Shown here: positions 48,930 to 57,330 of the stretch, one piece after another
Numbering within the stretch: the stretch's first letter is position 1
How the letters are laid out: every line of letters begins with the position of its first letter
NCBI RefSeq assembly: GCF_009687865.1
Contig: NZ_BLAE01000006.1
Span: forward strand, 1 to 64,000
Direction of reading: 5' to 3'
Length of the DNA stretch: 64,000 nucleotides
Source of the DNA: Acrocarpospora macrocephala
Lineage (GTDB): Bacteria > Actinomycetota > Actinomycetes > Streptosporangiales > Streptosporangiaceae
Made by a program: the position numbers and the translations under genes
Notes under the pieces: generated by a model
What the model saw: the letters and a program-made list of their open reading frames with translations, nothing else
Database searches by the model: none
What the model was told of the DNA's origin: nothing

Positions 48930-49391
48930 ATGAGCCCAAGGATCGCGACGTCGGACACCGTCACCCGTGAGCAGTTGCTCGATTTCCTGCGCGTACGGCA
49001 CAGGGCGATCGTCATCACGGCCCGGCGTGACGGACGGCCGCAGGCCTCGCCGGTGACCTGCGGCGTCGACGACGAGGGCAGGATCGTGATCTCGACCTAT
49101 CCCGAGCGGGCCAAGACCCGCAACGCCCGGCGTGACGAGCAGGTCAGCGTCATCGTGTTGTCGGACGACTTCGACGGCCCCTGGGTGCAGGTGGACGGCA
49201 CCGCGGAAGTGCTCGACCTGCCCGAGGCGCTCGAACCCCTGGTGGACTACTACCGCTCAATCTCGGGCGAGCATCCCGACTGGGACGAATACCGCACGGC
49301 CATGGCCCGCCAGGGCAAGTCGCTGCTGCGCGTCACCCCCACCCGCTGGGGCCCGGTCGCCACCGGCGGCTTCCCGGCCCGCCTCGCCTGA
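48930..49391 (+). CDS. PPOX-class F420-dependent split-barrel protein
   Basis: Protein of 153 residues: TREQLLDFLRVRHRAIVITA, RRDGRPQASPVTCGVDDEG, ISTYPERAKTRNARRDEQVS and a closing RVTPTRWGPVATGGFPAR. This is the small F420-binding reductase pattern. Start ATG with weak ribosome site. Substrate unknown. Confidence 0.88.
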   Translation: MSPRIATSDTVTREQLLDFLRVRHRAIVITARRDGRPQASPVTCGVDDEGRIVISTYPERAKTRNARRDEQVSVIVLSDDFDGPWVQVDGTAEVLDLPEALEPLVDYYRSISGEHPDWDEYRTAMARQGKSLLRVTPTRWGPVATGGFPARLA

Positions 49392-49489
49392 GCTCCCTGC
49401 CACACCGCATCCGATTTGGGCAGTACGAACGCCACGTTAGTGCGCTCGCGCACGGCCCTTGCGCCGTGCGTTGTCCCGTTGCGGGATCG

Positions 49490-49945
49490 TCAATCGGTCC
49501 GGGTGCGGAGGCTCCGCGCCAGGGTGGGGATCATCACCGCCGCAGGGACGAGGTGTAGCCCGAGGAGGGCGGTGGTGGTGGCGGTGTTTGCCCCGGAGAG
49601 GAGAGGCGGGACCAACGAGATCGCGGTCAGCGACACTGCCGTCCACACGAATCGTTCGGCGGGGCGAGCGCTCCAACGAAGAAGAGCGGCGGCAATGACG
49701 ACGCCCACGACCGAGAAGAAGCCGGTCACGACGGCGAACCCGGGCAACGGGATCGTCTCGCCACCATCGGGGATCTCGAAGTCGACGCCAACGGCCTGGG
49801 CAAACGCAGCGGCGAGGGTGGTGGCCACCATCGCTGCGAGCGTGGCAATGAAGCCGGTGCCGGCGAGCCTGCGGAGTCGGTGGGTGCGGCTGGTCTGGCC
49901 CGATGCCGGGCCTGCGACGACCCCGGTGTCATTCATGCTGTTCAT
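49490..49945 (-). CDS. DUF6069-like four-helix membrane protein
   Basis: Membrane protein of 151 residues: four helices (about 30-52, 70-90, 97-117, 125-145), with LPGFAVVTGFFSVVGVVIAAALLRWSARPAERFVWTAVSLTAISLVPPLL as its core region (positions about 67-116). Actinobacterial DUF6069 proteins look like this; function unknown. ATG 49945 has GGAG 8 nt upstream. The reading frame is open without a stop up to GTG 50233, see the next entry. Confidence 0.75.
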   Translation of the reverse strand: MNSMNDTGVVAGPASGQTSRTHRLRRLAGTGFIATLAAMVATTLAAAFAQAVGVDFEIPDGGETIPLPGFAVVTGFFSVVGVVIAAALLRWSARPAERFVWTAVSLTAISLVPPLLSGANTATTTALLGLHLVPAAVMIPTLARSLRTRTD

Positions 49946-50233
49946 GTCGTTCGCTCCATCATTCGGTAACTGGCGTACAGAGTGTGTTGACTGGCATGTG
50001 ACGGCCCTGGGCGTGACGATGCGTACCCTCGCCGTGCGACGGCCGGGGTTCCGCAGGGCGCGGACGCCGGTGCCGCGGAGCCAGAACCCGGCGTCGCGTC
50101 CGAGGACCGGCCCGGGCTCGCCGTCGCGCAGCTCCAGCTGCACCCGCCCGCGGGTGACGACGCCGAACGCGTCGCACCACTCCGCCGCGACCACCGCGAC
50201 ACGCGCGCCACCGCGCAGCGCGAGCGTCCACAC
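49946..50233 (-). other. In-frame upstream ORF segment, cupin-like, possibly fused to the DUF6069 protein
   Basis: A GTG at 50233 with GGAG 8 nt upstream, 6 nt after the sigma factor stop, opens a frame beginning MWTLALRGGARVAVVAAEW. The segment VTRGRVQLELRDGEPGPVL and FWLRGTGVRALRNPGRR looks like a small cupin-type beta barrel. There is no stop before the DUF6069 start, so translation from 50233 would give a 247-residue fusion. Either a stop was lost between two genes, or the protein is a natural fusion. Confidence 0.45.
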
Positions 50234-50238
50234 CGGGA

Positions 50239-51237
50239 CTACTCCGTGCCGTCCGCCGGCAGGCGCTCCGGCAGCCCGAGCCGCGGAAACTGGTCGTCGT
50301 GGAACGTGACGATCTCGGTGATCGCCCCGCCGGTGACGCGCAGGACGTCGATCGTCAGCGGCAGGTACGCGCCCTCCCGCTTCCGCCAGTGGTAGAAGGC
50401 GACGGCGGGCTGCCGGTTCACGGAGGTGAGGACGGCGCGCAGGTTCTTCATGTCCTCGAAGCCGCTCTCGACCCAGTCGTTCACCACCGCGTCGCGGCCG
50501 ACGTACAGGCCCGGCGTGGGCGGCATCGAGCAGCGGACGTCGTCCCGCAGCAGTGCGGCGAGCCCGTCGATGTCCGTGGCCACGCTGGCGTCGGTATAGC
50601 GGCGCACCAGCTCGCGCGTCCCGGCGTCCTCCTCGCCGCCGGTCCAGTCCTGCCGCTCGGCGGGCAGGTGCTCCCGCATGCCGGCGCGGGCCCGCTGCAG
50701 CGCGCTGTTCACGGAGTTGACGGAGTCCCCGAGGAGCTCCGCGACGTCCTTCGCCGGCCAGCCGAGCACGTCCCGCAGGATCAGCACGGCCCGCGGGCGC
50801 GGCGCGAGGTGCTGGACTGCGACCAGGTACGCCAGCTCGATCGTCTCCCGCGCGACGGCGACGGTCTCCGGCTCGTCCGCGTCGCCCGCGGGCAGCTCGT
50901 CGAGCAGCCGGTCCGGGTAGGGCTGCAGCCACAGCACCTCGCCGCCGGTCGCAGGCTCCGGGCGGCACTTGGCGAGCAGATCCAGGCAGGCGTTGGTGGC
51001 GATCCGGTACAGCCAGGCACGGAATGTCGACCGCCCCTCGAAGGTCTCCCGCCGCCGCCAGGCACGGAGGAACGTCTCCTGCACGGTGTCCTCGGCGTCC
51101 TCGAACGACCCGAGCATCCGGTAGCAGTGCACGTGCAGCTCCCGCCGGTGCCGCTCCGCCAGCCCCGAAAACGCCGGCTCGTCGACCTCGCCCAGACCGC
51201 TCACGCCCAGCTCCTCCAGCCGCGTGTCCGCATTCAT
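50239..51237 (-). CDS. ECF sigma factor with C-terminal SnoaL-like domain (SigG/SigX5-like)
   Basis: Sigma factor of 332 residues. Region 2: RHRRELHVHCYRMLGSFEDAEDTVQETFLRAWRRR (region about 28-62) and FRAWLYRIATNACLDLLAK. Region 4: LAPRPRAVLILRDVLGWPAKDVAELLGDSVNSVNSALQRAR (region). A C-terminal SnoaL-like domain (about 205-320) follows, with DIDGLAALLRDDVRCSMPP, LYVGRDAVVNDWV and ITEIVTFHDDQFPRLGLP. Such factors need no separate anti-sigma; the SnoaL-like part modulates activity. ATG 51237 has AAGGA upstream. The membrane protein and cupin-like segment downstream may be its co-expressed partners. Confidence 0.92.
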   Translation of the reverse strand: MNADTRLEELGVSGLGEVDEPAFSGLAERHRRELHVHCYRMLGSFEDAEDTVQETFLRAWRRRETFEGRSTFRAWLYRIATNACLDLLAKCRPEPATGGEVLWLQPYPDRLLDELPAGDADEPETVAVARETIELAYLVAVQHLAPRPRAVLILRDVLGWPAKDVAELLGDSVNSVNSALQRARAGMREHLPAERQDWTGGEEDAGTRELVRRYTDASVATDIDGLAALLRDDVRCSMPPTPGLYVGRDAVVNDWVESGFEDMKNLRAVLTSVNRQPAVAFYHWRKREGAYLPLTIDVLRVTGGAITEIVTFHDDQFPRLGLPERLPADGTE

Positions 51238-51319
51238 CACGTCATCCTTCCGCCTCGTCGTGTCCCGTCGTAGGTGTGACGGGTACGGGCGCGACAACTC
51301 ATCACTAGGGTCGGTTGGC

Positions 51320-51397
51320 ATGGCTGATCCAGTGACGGATCCGGTGGCGGAGCACGACGCGCGGTACGGCGAGGAGGGCGCGGGTCCGCCGGAGTGA
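51320..51397 (+). pseudogene. N-terminal remnant of a PPOX-family gene
   Basis: Plus-strand ATG at 51320 encodes MADPVTDPVAEHDARYGEEG plus AGPPE, then TGA. This start is typical of actinobacterial pyridoxamine-phosphate-oxidase-like proteins, which continue with Trp; a TGG to TGA change would give this stop. After the stop the frame reads ARVRDRLARSG and then loses similarity. I read it as a truncated gene start. Confidence 0.5.
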
Positions 51398-51450
51398 GCG
51401 CGGGTGCGCGACCGCCTGGCAAGATCAGGTTGGAGAAGGCTCAGTAGCCG

Positions 51451-51735
51451 CTATTGCGGGTTCGGGCCCGAGGTGTCGGACTTTGCGGTGGGGACTGCGA
51501 AGGCGGTGGCACCCGCCAGCCAGGCGCCGGTCAGGTCGGTGCCAGGTGGGAATCGGCCGTCTAGTTCCAGCAACACCATGCCGTGCGCGAAGGCCCATAC
51601 CGCGCGGGCCACGTCGAGATCACCGCCCACCGCGCGCAGCAGGGGCGCGACGGCACGCGCTTCGAGGCCGGGAGGCAGCGCGTCGCGGGCCAGCGGGCGA
51701 TCACTGGTCAGCCGGTACAGGTGCACCGCCGTCAC
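51451..51735 (-). pseudogene. C-terminal remnant of a TetR-family regulator (WHG domain)
   Basis: Encodes 94 residues, including LTSDRPLARDALPPGLEARA, DVARAVWAFAHGMVLLELDGRFPPG (region) and DLTGAWLAGATAF, matching the C-terminal WHG ligand-binding domain of TetR regulators. The DNA-binding HTH half is missing: the frame runs upstream into the end of the MFS gene. It was probably the local regulator of that exporter and is now a relic, though a GTG start would still permit translation. Confidence 0.7.
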
Positions 51736-51742
51736 GCCGGAT

Positions 51743-53209
51743 TCAGTGGCCGGCTCCCTTGAACTCGCCGACGTTGTCCGCTCGGGCCGGTAGGAGCAGG
51801 GCGGTGATGATCACGGCCACGGACAGCACAGCGCCGATGATGAAGGCCAGCCGCATGCCGTCGAGGCTGGCGAGCACCTCCGTGACTCCCGCGGATCTGA
51901 GGGCATCGGCTCGCGCGCTCATCACGGTGATCACGAGCGCGGTGCCGATGGCCGCGGCGACCTGTTGCAGCGTGCCCAGGATCGAACTGGCGTGAGAGTA
52001 GAGCGGCGATGGAACCGCTCCGAGCCCGAGGGTGAACACCGGGGTGAAGGTCGCGGCCAGACCCACCATCAGCAGCGCGTGCAGACCGAGGATCTGCCAG
52101 AACGGCATGGTCATCGTGACCTGGGTGAAGCCGGCGAGCGCGAGCGTGATCGCGATCGCGCCGGGGATGACCAGAACCCGGCCGCCGAACCGGTCGAACA
52201 GGCGGCCGACGGTCGGACCGAGCAGCCCCATCGCGAGGCCGCCCGGCATCACGAGGAGTCCGGTCTCCAGGGCGTTGATCTCGCGGATGTTCTGCAGGTA
52301 CAGCGGCAGCAAGACCATCGAGCCGAGCATCGCCATGAAGGCCATCGCCATCAGGATCAGCGCGACCGTGTAGGTGCGATAGCGCAGGGTACGCAGGTCC
52401 AGCAGCGGCACGCCGCGCTTCTGCAACGACAACTGGCGGACGACGAAGACGGCGATGGCGACCAGGCCGGCCGCCACGATCGCGGCGGCGACGCGGACGT
52501 CACCGCCCTCGAACCGGCTGAGCCCGTACACCAAGCCGCCGAAGCCGGCGGCCGCGGTCACCACGCTCAACCAGTCGATGGTGCTGAACTCAGGCTCTCC
52601 GACGTTCTTGAGCTGCTTCAGGCCGCGCCATGTGATCACGGCAGCGATGGGGAACACCACGGCGAACAGCAACCGCCAGGACCCGAATTGGAGGATCACC
52701 CCGGAGACCGCCGGGCCCATGGCGGGCGCGACCGAGATGGCCAGGGTGACGTTGCCCATCACCCGGCCCCGCTCCGCCTCGGGCACCACCTGCATCAGCG
52801 TGGTCATCAGCAGCGGCATCATCACCGCCGTCCCGGACGCCTGGATGATGCGGGCGCCCAGCAGCACCTCGAACGACGGCGCGACAGCGGCTAACGCCGT
52901 ACCGAGCAGGAACAAACCCATCGCGGTGGTGTACGCGCTGCGGGTGGACACCCGCTGCAGGAACCATCCGGTGATCGGGATGACAGCGGCCATGGTCAGC
53001 ATGAAGGCGGTCGAGAGCCACTGCGCGGTCTGCTCGGTGATGTGCAGCGCGCCCATCAGCCGCGGGATCGCATTGATCATGATCGTTTCATTGAGGATGA
53101 CCACGAACGTGGCGAGCACCAGCAGCCGGATCACGGCCGGGGTGCGACCTGAAACAGCGGTCGCGGACTTGGCAGGTGAGTCGAGCTGGTCGACCTGTGG
53201 GCTGGGCAC
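51743..53209 (-). CDS. DHA2-type MFS multidrug exporter
   Basis: Membrane transporter of 488 residues with about 14 helices. Motifs: FVVILNETIMINAIPRLM (DHA2 motif D1-like), GARIIQASGTAVMMPLLMTTL, ERGRVMGNVTLAISVAPAMGPAVSGVI (motif C-like), GLLGPTVGRLFDRFGGRVLVI. It should export drugs or other hydrophobic compounds by proton antiport. The GTG start at 53209 lies 6 nt after a short ORF. A truncated TetR gene follows it. Confidence 0.92.
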   Translation of the reverse strand: MPSPQVDQLDSPAKSATAVSGRTPAVIRLLVLATFVVILNETIMINAIPRLMGALHITEQTAQWLSTAFMLTMAAVIPITGWFLQRVSTRSAYTTAMGLFLLGTALAAVAPSFEVLLGARIIQASGTAVMMPLLMTTLMQVVPEAERGRVMGNVTLAISVAPAMGPAVSGVILQFGSWRLLFAVVFPIAAVITWRGLKQLKNVGEPEFSTIDWLSVVTAAAGFGGLVYGLSRFEGGDVRVAAAIVAAGLVAIAVFVVRQLSLQKRGVPLLDLRTLRYRTYTVALILMAMAFMAMLGSMVLLPLYLQNIREINALETGLLVMPGGLAMGLLGPTVGRLFDRFGGRVLVIPGAIAITLALAGFTQVTMTMPFWQILGLHALLMVGLAATFTPVFTLGLGAVPSPLYSHASSILGTLQQVAAAIGTALVITVMSARADALRSAGVTEVLASLDGMRLAFIIGAVLSVAVIITALLLPARADNVGEFKGAGH

Positions 53210-53215
53210 GGCACC

Positions 53216-53329
53216 TCAATCGGGGTTGTCGAACATGACGTCGTCAGCGCTGGTGTCCCAGCCTTGGGTCTCACAAGAAGTTGTGGCCATGCAAAGAATG
53301 ACCGGCACCACCGACAAAAAACTCCTCAC
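53216..53329 (-). CDS. Short ORF upstream of the MFS exporter, possible leader peptide or small precursor
   Basis: A GTG at 53329 with a GGGGG-rich site opens 37 codons: MRSFLSVVPVILCMATTS, then CETQGWDTSADDVMFDNPD. The start is hydrophobic with a Cys, the tail strongly acidic. Its TGA lies 6 nt before the MFS start, so ribosomes finishing here could re-initiate on the exporter. It could be a regulatory leader peptide, a tiny secreted peptide or a precursor exported by the MFS protein. It is shorter than usual cut-offs and may be chance. Confidence 0.4.
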   Translation of the reverse strand: MRSFLSVVPVILCMATTSCETQGWDTSADDVMFDNPD

Positions 53330-53990
53330 CCGCCCCCAGCATTCCGACAAGCGACACGAAATGTCACCCGGTTTTCACCAACGGCGGACGACGACCTCCA
53401 GATCGTCCGAGGGAACACCCGACTCCATGGCCTGGGTGAACACCTCACACACCACACCGGCTGAGCTGAGCCGATCCACCCCGACACGACCGCGTTGTGC
53501 ATGGCAGTTGCCCGCCCGCGTACAACTCGGGGCTCTCGGCCAGGATCACCGTGCTGCTATCGATCGCGTGCACGCGGGCAGCGCGCTCTCGCTCCGGCGG
53601 CAGGACCGCGCCCCTGCCCACTCGAATGTCCCTCACCTTCCCAGCCATCCAGTCCGTCCGCGCGGACTGGCTCGTCACTGCGGGCGAGGAAACGCCTGCA
53701 CCGTCCACCTGACCCTCACCGCCGGCCCTTCGATCTTCTTCATGCCTCGATCGCGACCTCGTCCCCCTTCTGTGATCCGGCATAGGGCATCAGCAGGAGC
53801 TTCGCTACGTTACGGGGCTAAACCTCCGCATCGCGATCATGCTGTGACAAGGCCACCCGCGCAGGCGATGAAATTCGTGCATGGAGACGGTAACCTCGGA
53901 ACCCGGGAAACACGGCTACGACGGGCTTCCATCGGCGCTCTGACCGAAGGATATGCCCCCGCCACACGAACATTTCGTGCTGCTGGGGGT
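53330..53990. other. 661-bp region without a convincing intact gene, possible transposase relic
   Basis: Composition is lower in GC than the surroundings in parts. On the minus strand around 53520-53700, the segment MAGKVRDIRVGRGAVLPPER and then RVHAIDSSTVILAESPELYA faintly resembles the DDE-core beginning of IS4/IS5-type transposases (the IDSSTV part). It is too short and weak to name. The rest holds no feature I can support. Confidence 0.25.
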
Positions 53991-55880
53991 ATGTCCGTGA
54001 AGGTCGGGCTACGCATGTCGGCCGAACTCCTGCTTCATTCGCCGATCGAGGGAACCCTCAGACCACTTCTCGACCAGGTTCCACGCGCGACTAAATCGGA
54101 ACAGTCTTCATGGCGAGAAGGGCTTCCCGTCCTGGCCACGGCTCTGGTTGAAGCTGGCCTCGGCCAGGTCGAGATGCTTCTCGAATACTTCTTGGCCGAT
54201 GGCAAACGCATCGACGTCATCCTCGCCGGCGTGGACCATCATGGTCGGGACACGTATGTGGCTGTCGAACTCAAGCGATGGACCGGGGCATCACTGAGCG
54301 ACGACGAGGACTACGTCCTAGTTCCCCGCCTACGGAATCCAGAAAAACATCCACTCGTACAGCTGAAGGGCTATTGCGACCGTCTCCTCGCCGTCGCCCC
54401 TCCACTGAGAGGGGATCCAAAGCGGCTCGGTGGAGTCGCGTATTTGTACAACGCCGAAGAATCAAGGGTGCAGACCCTCCGGGCTCAGGTCAAAGACGAA
54501 CACACCCGCCTGTTCACCCAATCGACCCGAGGAAAGTTCATCGGATACCTGCAAACCAGGTTCACGCCGCAGCCAGGACACGAAGCAGCCGACCGTCTCC
54601 TGAGCAGCACAGAACGTCCCACCAAACCCCTGCTGGTGCACGGCGCCGAGATTCTTCGTGGTCGGGAACATTTCCGGCTGAGCCCCAATCAACAAGTTGC
54701 CTTTGACCTGGTGGCCTCCGCTGTCGAGAATGCGCGTCGCGCCAAAACACGCCATGTGATCGTGGTGACCGGAGGTCCTGGGAGCGGCAAGAGTGCCATC
54801 GCGCTCGAACTTCTCGCTGAGTACGGCTATCAGGGGCGGGAGGCCGTGGTAGCCACCGGCTCCCGCTCGTTCACTGAGAGCCTGCGACGCTTCGTGGCCA
54901 AGTCCGACGACCAAGCGAAACATCTGTTCAAGTATTTCAACAGCTTCGTCGACGACCACGGGCCCCAGCACATCCTGCTAATCTGCGACGAGGCTCATCG
55001 ACTGCGCAGGACGTCAAAGCTCCACCCATCCCAGAAGCATCGCGAGACCGGGCGTCCACAAATCGAAGAATTGGTAGATGCAGCCTATGTGCCACTCTTC
55101 CTGCTGGACGAACACCAGGTTGTCCGCCCCGATGAGATCGGCACGGTCGCGGAGTTCCGCAACTATGCAAATCAGAACGGTCTGCCATTCACTCATGTCC
55201 ACCTCCCCGAGCAATTTCGGTGCGGCGGTAGCGAAGTGTACGACAAGTGGGTGCTCGACCTGCTCGGACTACCGCTGAACGACTCGACCGGAATACCTCG
55301 GGTCTGGCCAGGCGACGGCGATCGATTCCAGGTTCTGCACGCGGAGACGCCGGAAGAGATGGATGCCTTTCTCAGGGAGAAACTTCGGCTGGATTACTCG
55401 ACACGGATCACCGCAGGATTCTGCTGGCCGTGGAGCCCGCCCAGTGCGGACAACACATTAGTCCATGACATCAGCATCGACGGCTGGACCCGCCCGTGGA
55501 ACGTCAAGGGTGACCAGAAGGTTGGCAGCGCCCCCGCCCAACCGTTCTGGGCCAAAGCTGACGGCGGATTCGAACAGGTCGGATGCGTCTACACGGCGCA
55601 GGGCTTCGAGTTCGACTGGGCAGGTGTGATCATCGGGCCTGACCTGATCGCCCGCGGCGGACGGTTAGTCCCCCAGCGAAGCGCAAGCCTCGACAGGAGC
55701 CTCACCACGCGCTCGGTAACCGACCCACAATTCAACAAGCTGGTACGGAACATCTACAAGGTGCTCCTCACCCGCGCCCTGGCCGGCATTGTGATCTATG
55801 CCGTGGACGAAGAGACCCGTGCCTTCCTCGGTTCACTCATCAAGGATCACATCCGCGATGCGCGCCTGGTGGCCAGCTAA
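53991..55880 (+). CDS. PD-(D/E)XK nuclease fused to SF1 DUF2075 helicase, putative antiphage defence protein
   Basis: Protein of 629 residues. The N-terminal domain has a nuclease-like core: Asp75 in GKRIDVILAG and ELK (Glu93, Lys95) in YVAVELKRW, the D...ExK pattern. The helicase part has Walker A VTGGPGSGKSAIAL (from residue 261), motif Ia-like VVATGSRSFTESL, Walker B LLICDEAHRLRR (Asp333), motif III-like LFLLDEHQVVRPDE, motif IV-like LPEQFRCGG, VYTAQGFEFDWAGVIIG and VLLTRALAGIVIY. This DUF2075/Schlafen-3-like helicase with an N-terminal nuclease resembles the single-protein nuclease-helicase immunity type. ATG 53991 is assumed; GTG 53997 and ATG 54015 are alternatives. It is next to probable relic DNA, fitting a defence island. 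Confidence 0.85.
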   Translation: MSVKVGLRMSAELLLHSPIEGTLRPLLDQVPRATKSEQSSWREGLPVLATALVEAGLGQVEMLLEYFLADGKRIDVILAGVDHHGRDTYVAVELKRWTGASLSDDEDYVLVPRLRNPEKHPLVQLKGYCDRLLAVAPPLRGDPKRLGGVAYLYNAEESRVQTLRAQVKDEHTRLFTQSTRGKFIGYLQTRFTPQPGHEAADRLLSSTERPTKPLLVHGAEILRGREHFRLSPNQQVAFDLVASAVENARRAKTRHVIVVTGGPGSGKSAIALELLAEYGYQGREAVVATGSRSFTESLRRFVAKSDDQAKHLFKYFNSFVDDHGPQHILLICDEAHRLRRTSKLHPSQKHRETGRPQIEELVDAAYVPLFLLDEHQVVRPDEIGTVAEFRNYANQNGLPFTHVHLPEQFRCGGSEVYDKWVLDLLGLPLNDSTGIPRVWPGDGDRFQVLHAETPEEMDAFLREKLRLDYSTRITAGFCWPWSPPSADNTLVHDISIDGWTRPWNVKGDQKVGSAPAQPFWAKADGGFEQVGCVYTAQGFEFDWAGVIIGPDLIARGGRLVPQRSASLDRSLTTRSVTDPQFNKLVRNIYKVLLTRALAGIVIYAVDEETRAFLGSLIKDHIRDARLVAS

Positions 55881-56096
55881 CTCGGCTTGAACCCCTAACC
55901 TTCTGGTCCGTATGGAAGAGCAGGCCCTCCGTTGATGGCTTGCCACCCTGCTCGGCCAGTAGATGCGGGCCAGTGCCGCCTAATCGCGTAAGTCGGCGTT
56001 GCTGTACGGGATGCTGTACAGCACTTCCTCCACAGGGACCTCGACCCCTTGTTGCCGAGCCAAAAGTCATGTGGCTTTTGCGGCAGGATTCCTGCC

Positions 56097-56789
56097 ATGG
56101 GACTCAACATCGTCGTGGGCATCCTCGCTGACCCCGAACTGCAAGCTGCGGCCGACGAGGTCGGCGAAGAATTCTCGGCGATCCGAGAGGCGCTGGCGAA
56201 AGCTGGGCTTCCCGACTGGGCGGAGCCTGACCTCGATCCCACCGAGACGGGCGATTTCCAGATGTCCGGCTACAGCGGGCTGCACTGTCTCCGCCGTCTG
56301 GCCGTCCACCTGGCCGAAACAGGAGCGCTGCCCGCCCTGGCCGATACACGGGAGGCTGCGGACGATCCTCTGGTAGCCGAGGTCTACACGCGGCGCCCCC
56401 ATTACGCGGTGGAGATCGGTGACTCGGTCAGGGTAATCGGCTCAGCCGAGGACGCGACCGGTGGCTTCGATCATTTGGTGCAGCACAGCGACTGCGAAGG
56501 CTTCTACGTGCCCGTCGACTTTGAGCCGGTGCTCATCGACGAACGAGTCACCGGTGGATACATCGGTTCATCCCAGCGGCTGCTTGAGGAGTGCCGACGC
56601 ATCGCCGAGCGGCTCGGCTTACCAGAGGACCTCGATCCATGGTCCGATAAGGTCGACGAAGCCATCGAGGACCGGAGGACAGTCCTGGAGGGCTGGCAGC
56701 GGTACGGCGTGGAATCCTTTACGTGCCTGCAGTTGATGGCCGCAGCCCGCCAGTCAATCGCGACGGGTGCTGCGGTGGTCTTCTGCTGA
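56097..56789 (+). CDS. Hypothetical soluble protein
   Basis: Protein of 230 residues starting MGLNIVVGILADPELQAAAD with AGGA 7 nt before the ATG. Acidic, no signal or helix. Segments include YSGLHCLRRLAVHLAETGALPAL, DHLVQHSDCEGFYVPVDFEPVLID (regions) and a His/Cys/Glu-containing centre; I do not recognise a family. It follows the nuclease-helicase by 216 bp and might be part of the same island; an immunity or accessory role is only a guess. Confidence 0.7.
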   Translation: MGLNIVVGILADPELQAAADEVGEEFSAIREALAKAGLPDWAEPDLDPTETGDFQMSGYSGLHCLRRLAVHLAETGALPALADTREAADDPLVAEVYTRRPHYAVEIGDSVRVIGSAEDATGGFDHLVQHSDCEGFYVPVDFEPVLIDERVTGGYIGSSQRLLEECRRIAERLGLPEDLDPWSDKVDEAIEDRRTVLEGWQRYGVESFTCLQLMAAARQSIATGAAVVFC

Positions 56790-57072
56790 TCCCCCCGAGC
56801 GAGCGAAATAGCCTAGAAGGGGGTCCCGATCCCAGCACAAATTCTTCATCGGGAGATGACGAAGACCGAGGAATCGGATACAGCTTTGCCATTACTCCGC
56901 CTTCGCATGAGAGCGTTTAAGCACCGCCAGCGCGTTCGGAAATGCCCGACAGGTCGCTCAATCTAGCGTGTAGCAGCGCGGCCATCTTGGAGCCGGAGTG
57001 CCTCTGCCGGAGGCATATCAAGCCTGACCCCTCAGATCAGGGGGATCTTCATATAGAAGACGGCTCGGGTGC
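56790..57072. other. Intergenic region with a small hairpin
   Basis: 283 bp with no gene I can support. It contains hairpin TGCCTC-TGCCG-GAGGCA (56999-57015) and a weaker CCCCT-CAGATC-AGGGG (57028-57043). These are likely 3' ends of the facing transcripts from 56097 and 57219. Confidence 0.45.
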
Positions 57073-57219
57073 TCAGGGCGTGGTCGGCTCCGTTTCCATG
57101 TGCGTGTAGTTGGCATACCGCCGGGGGAATTTCTCGCTGGGGGGTGCGGATGCTCCGGTGACCATCAGGGTCAGCAGAGCTGCGGAGGCAGTGAGGATGT
57201 GCCTAACCGACTTGGTCAT
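57073..57219 (-). CDS. Small secreted peptide, 48 residues
   Basis: ATG 57219 has AAGG 10 nt upstream. The product starts MTKSVRHILTASAALLTLMV, then TGASA, a clean Sec signal with cleavage after ASA. The mature part is about 23 residues (PPSEKFPRRYANYTHMETEP plus TTP), rich in Pro, charged and aromatic residues, without Cys. It stands alone between a hypothetical gene and the DUF6493-like gene on the same strand (112 bp downstream of that gene's stop). Family unknown. Confidence 0.6.
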   Translation of the reverse strand: MTKSVRHILTASAALLTLMVTGASAPPSEKFPRRYANYTHMETEPTTP

Positions 57220-57330
57220 GTGTCTTGAGCCTTCCGGGGTTCGGCTATCAGATCACGTCTGGACGGCTGAGTGGCAAGTCCGGCGGAGGACGCCAAGCCG
57301 GAGCAGGTCAAGGAGGGTTGCCGATGTACG

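Noticed and set aside
53445-53783. 112-codon minus-strand ORF as a real gene
   Set aside because: Only a short middle segment looks protein-like and it lacks a ribosome site; kept only as a possible transposase relic in the gap entry.
52455-53990. Open frame continuing 512 codons upstream of the nuclease-helicase
   Set aside because: Most of it is antisense to the MFS exporter and has no domain; the helicase N-terminus fits a start near 53991.
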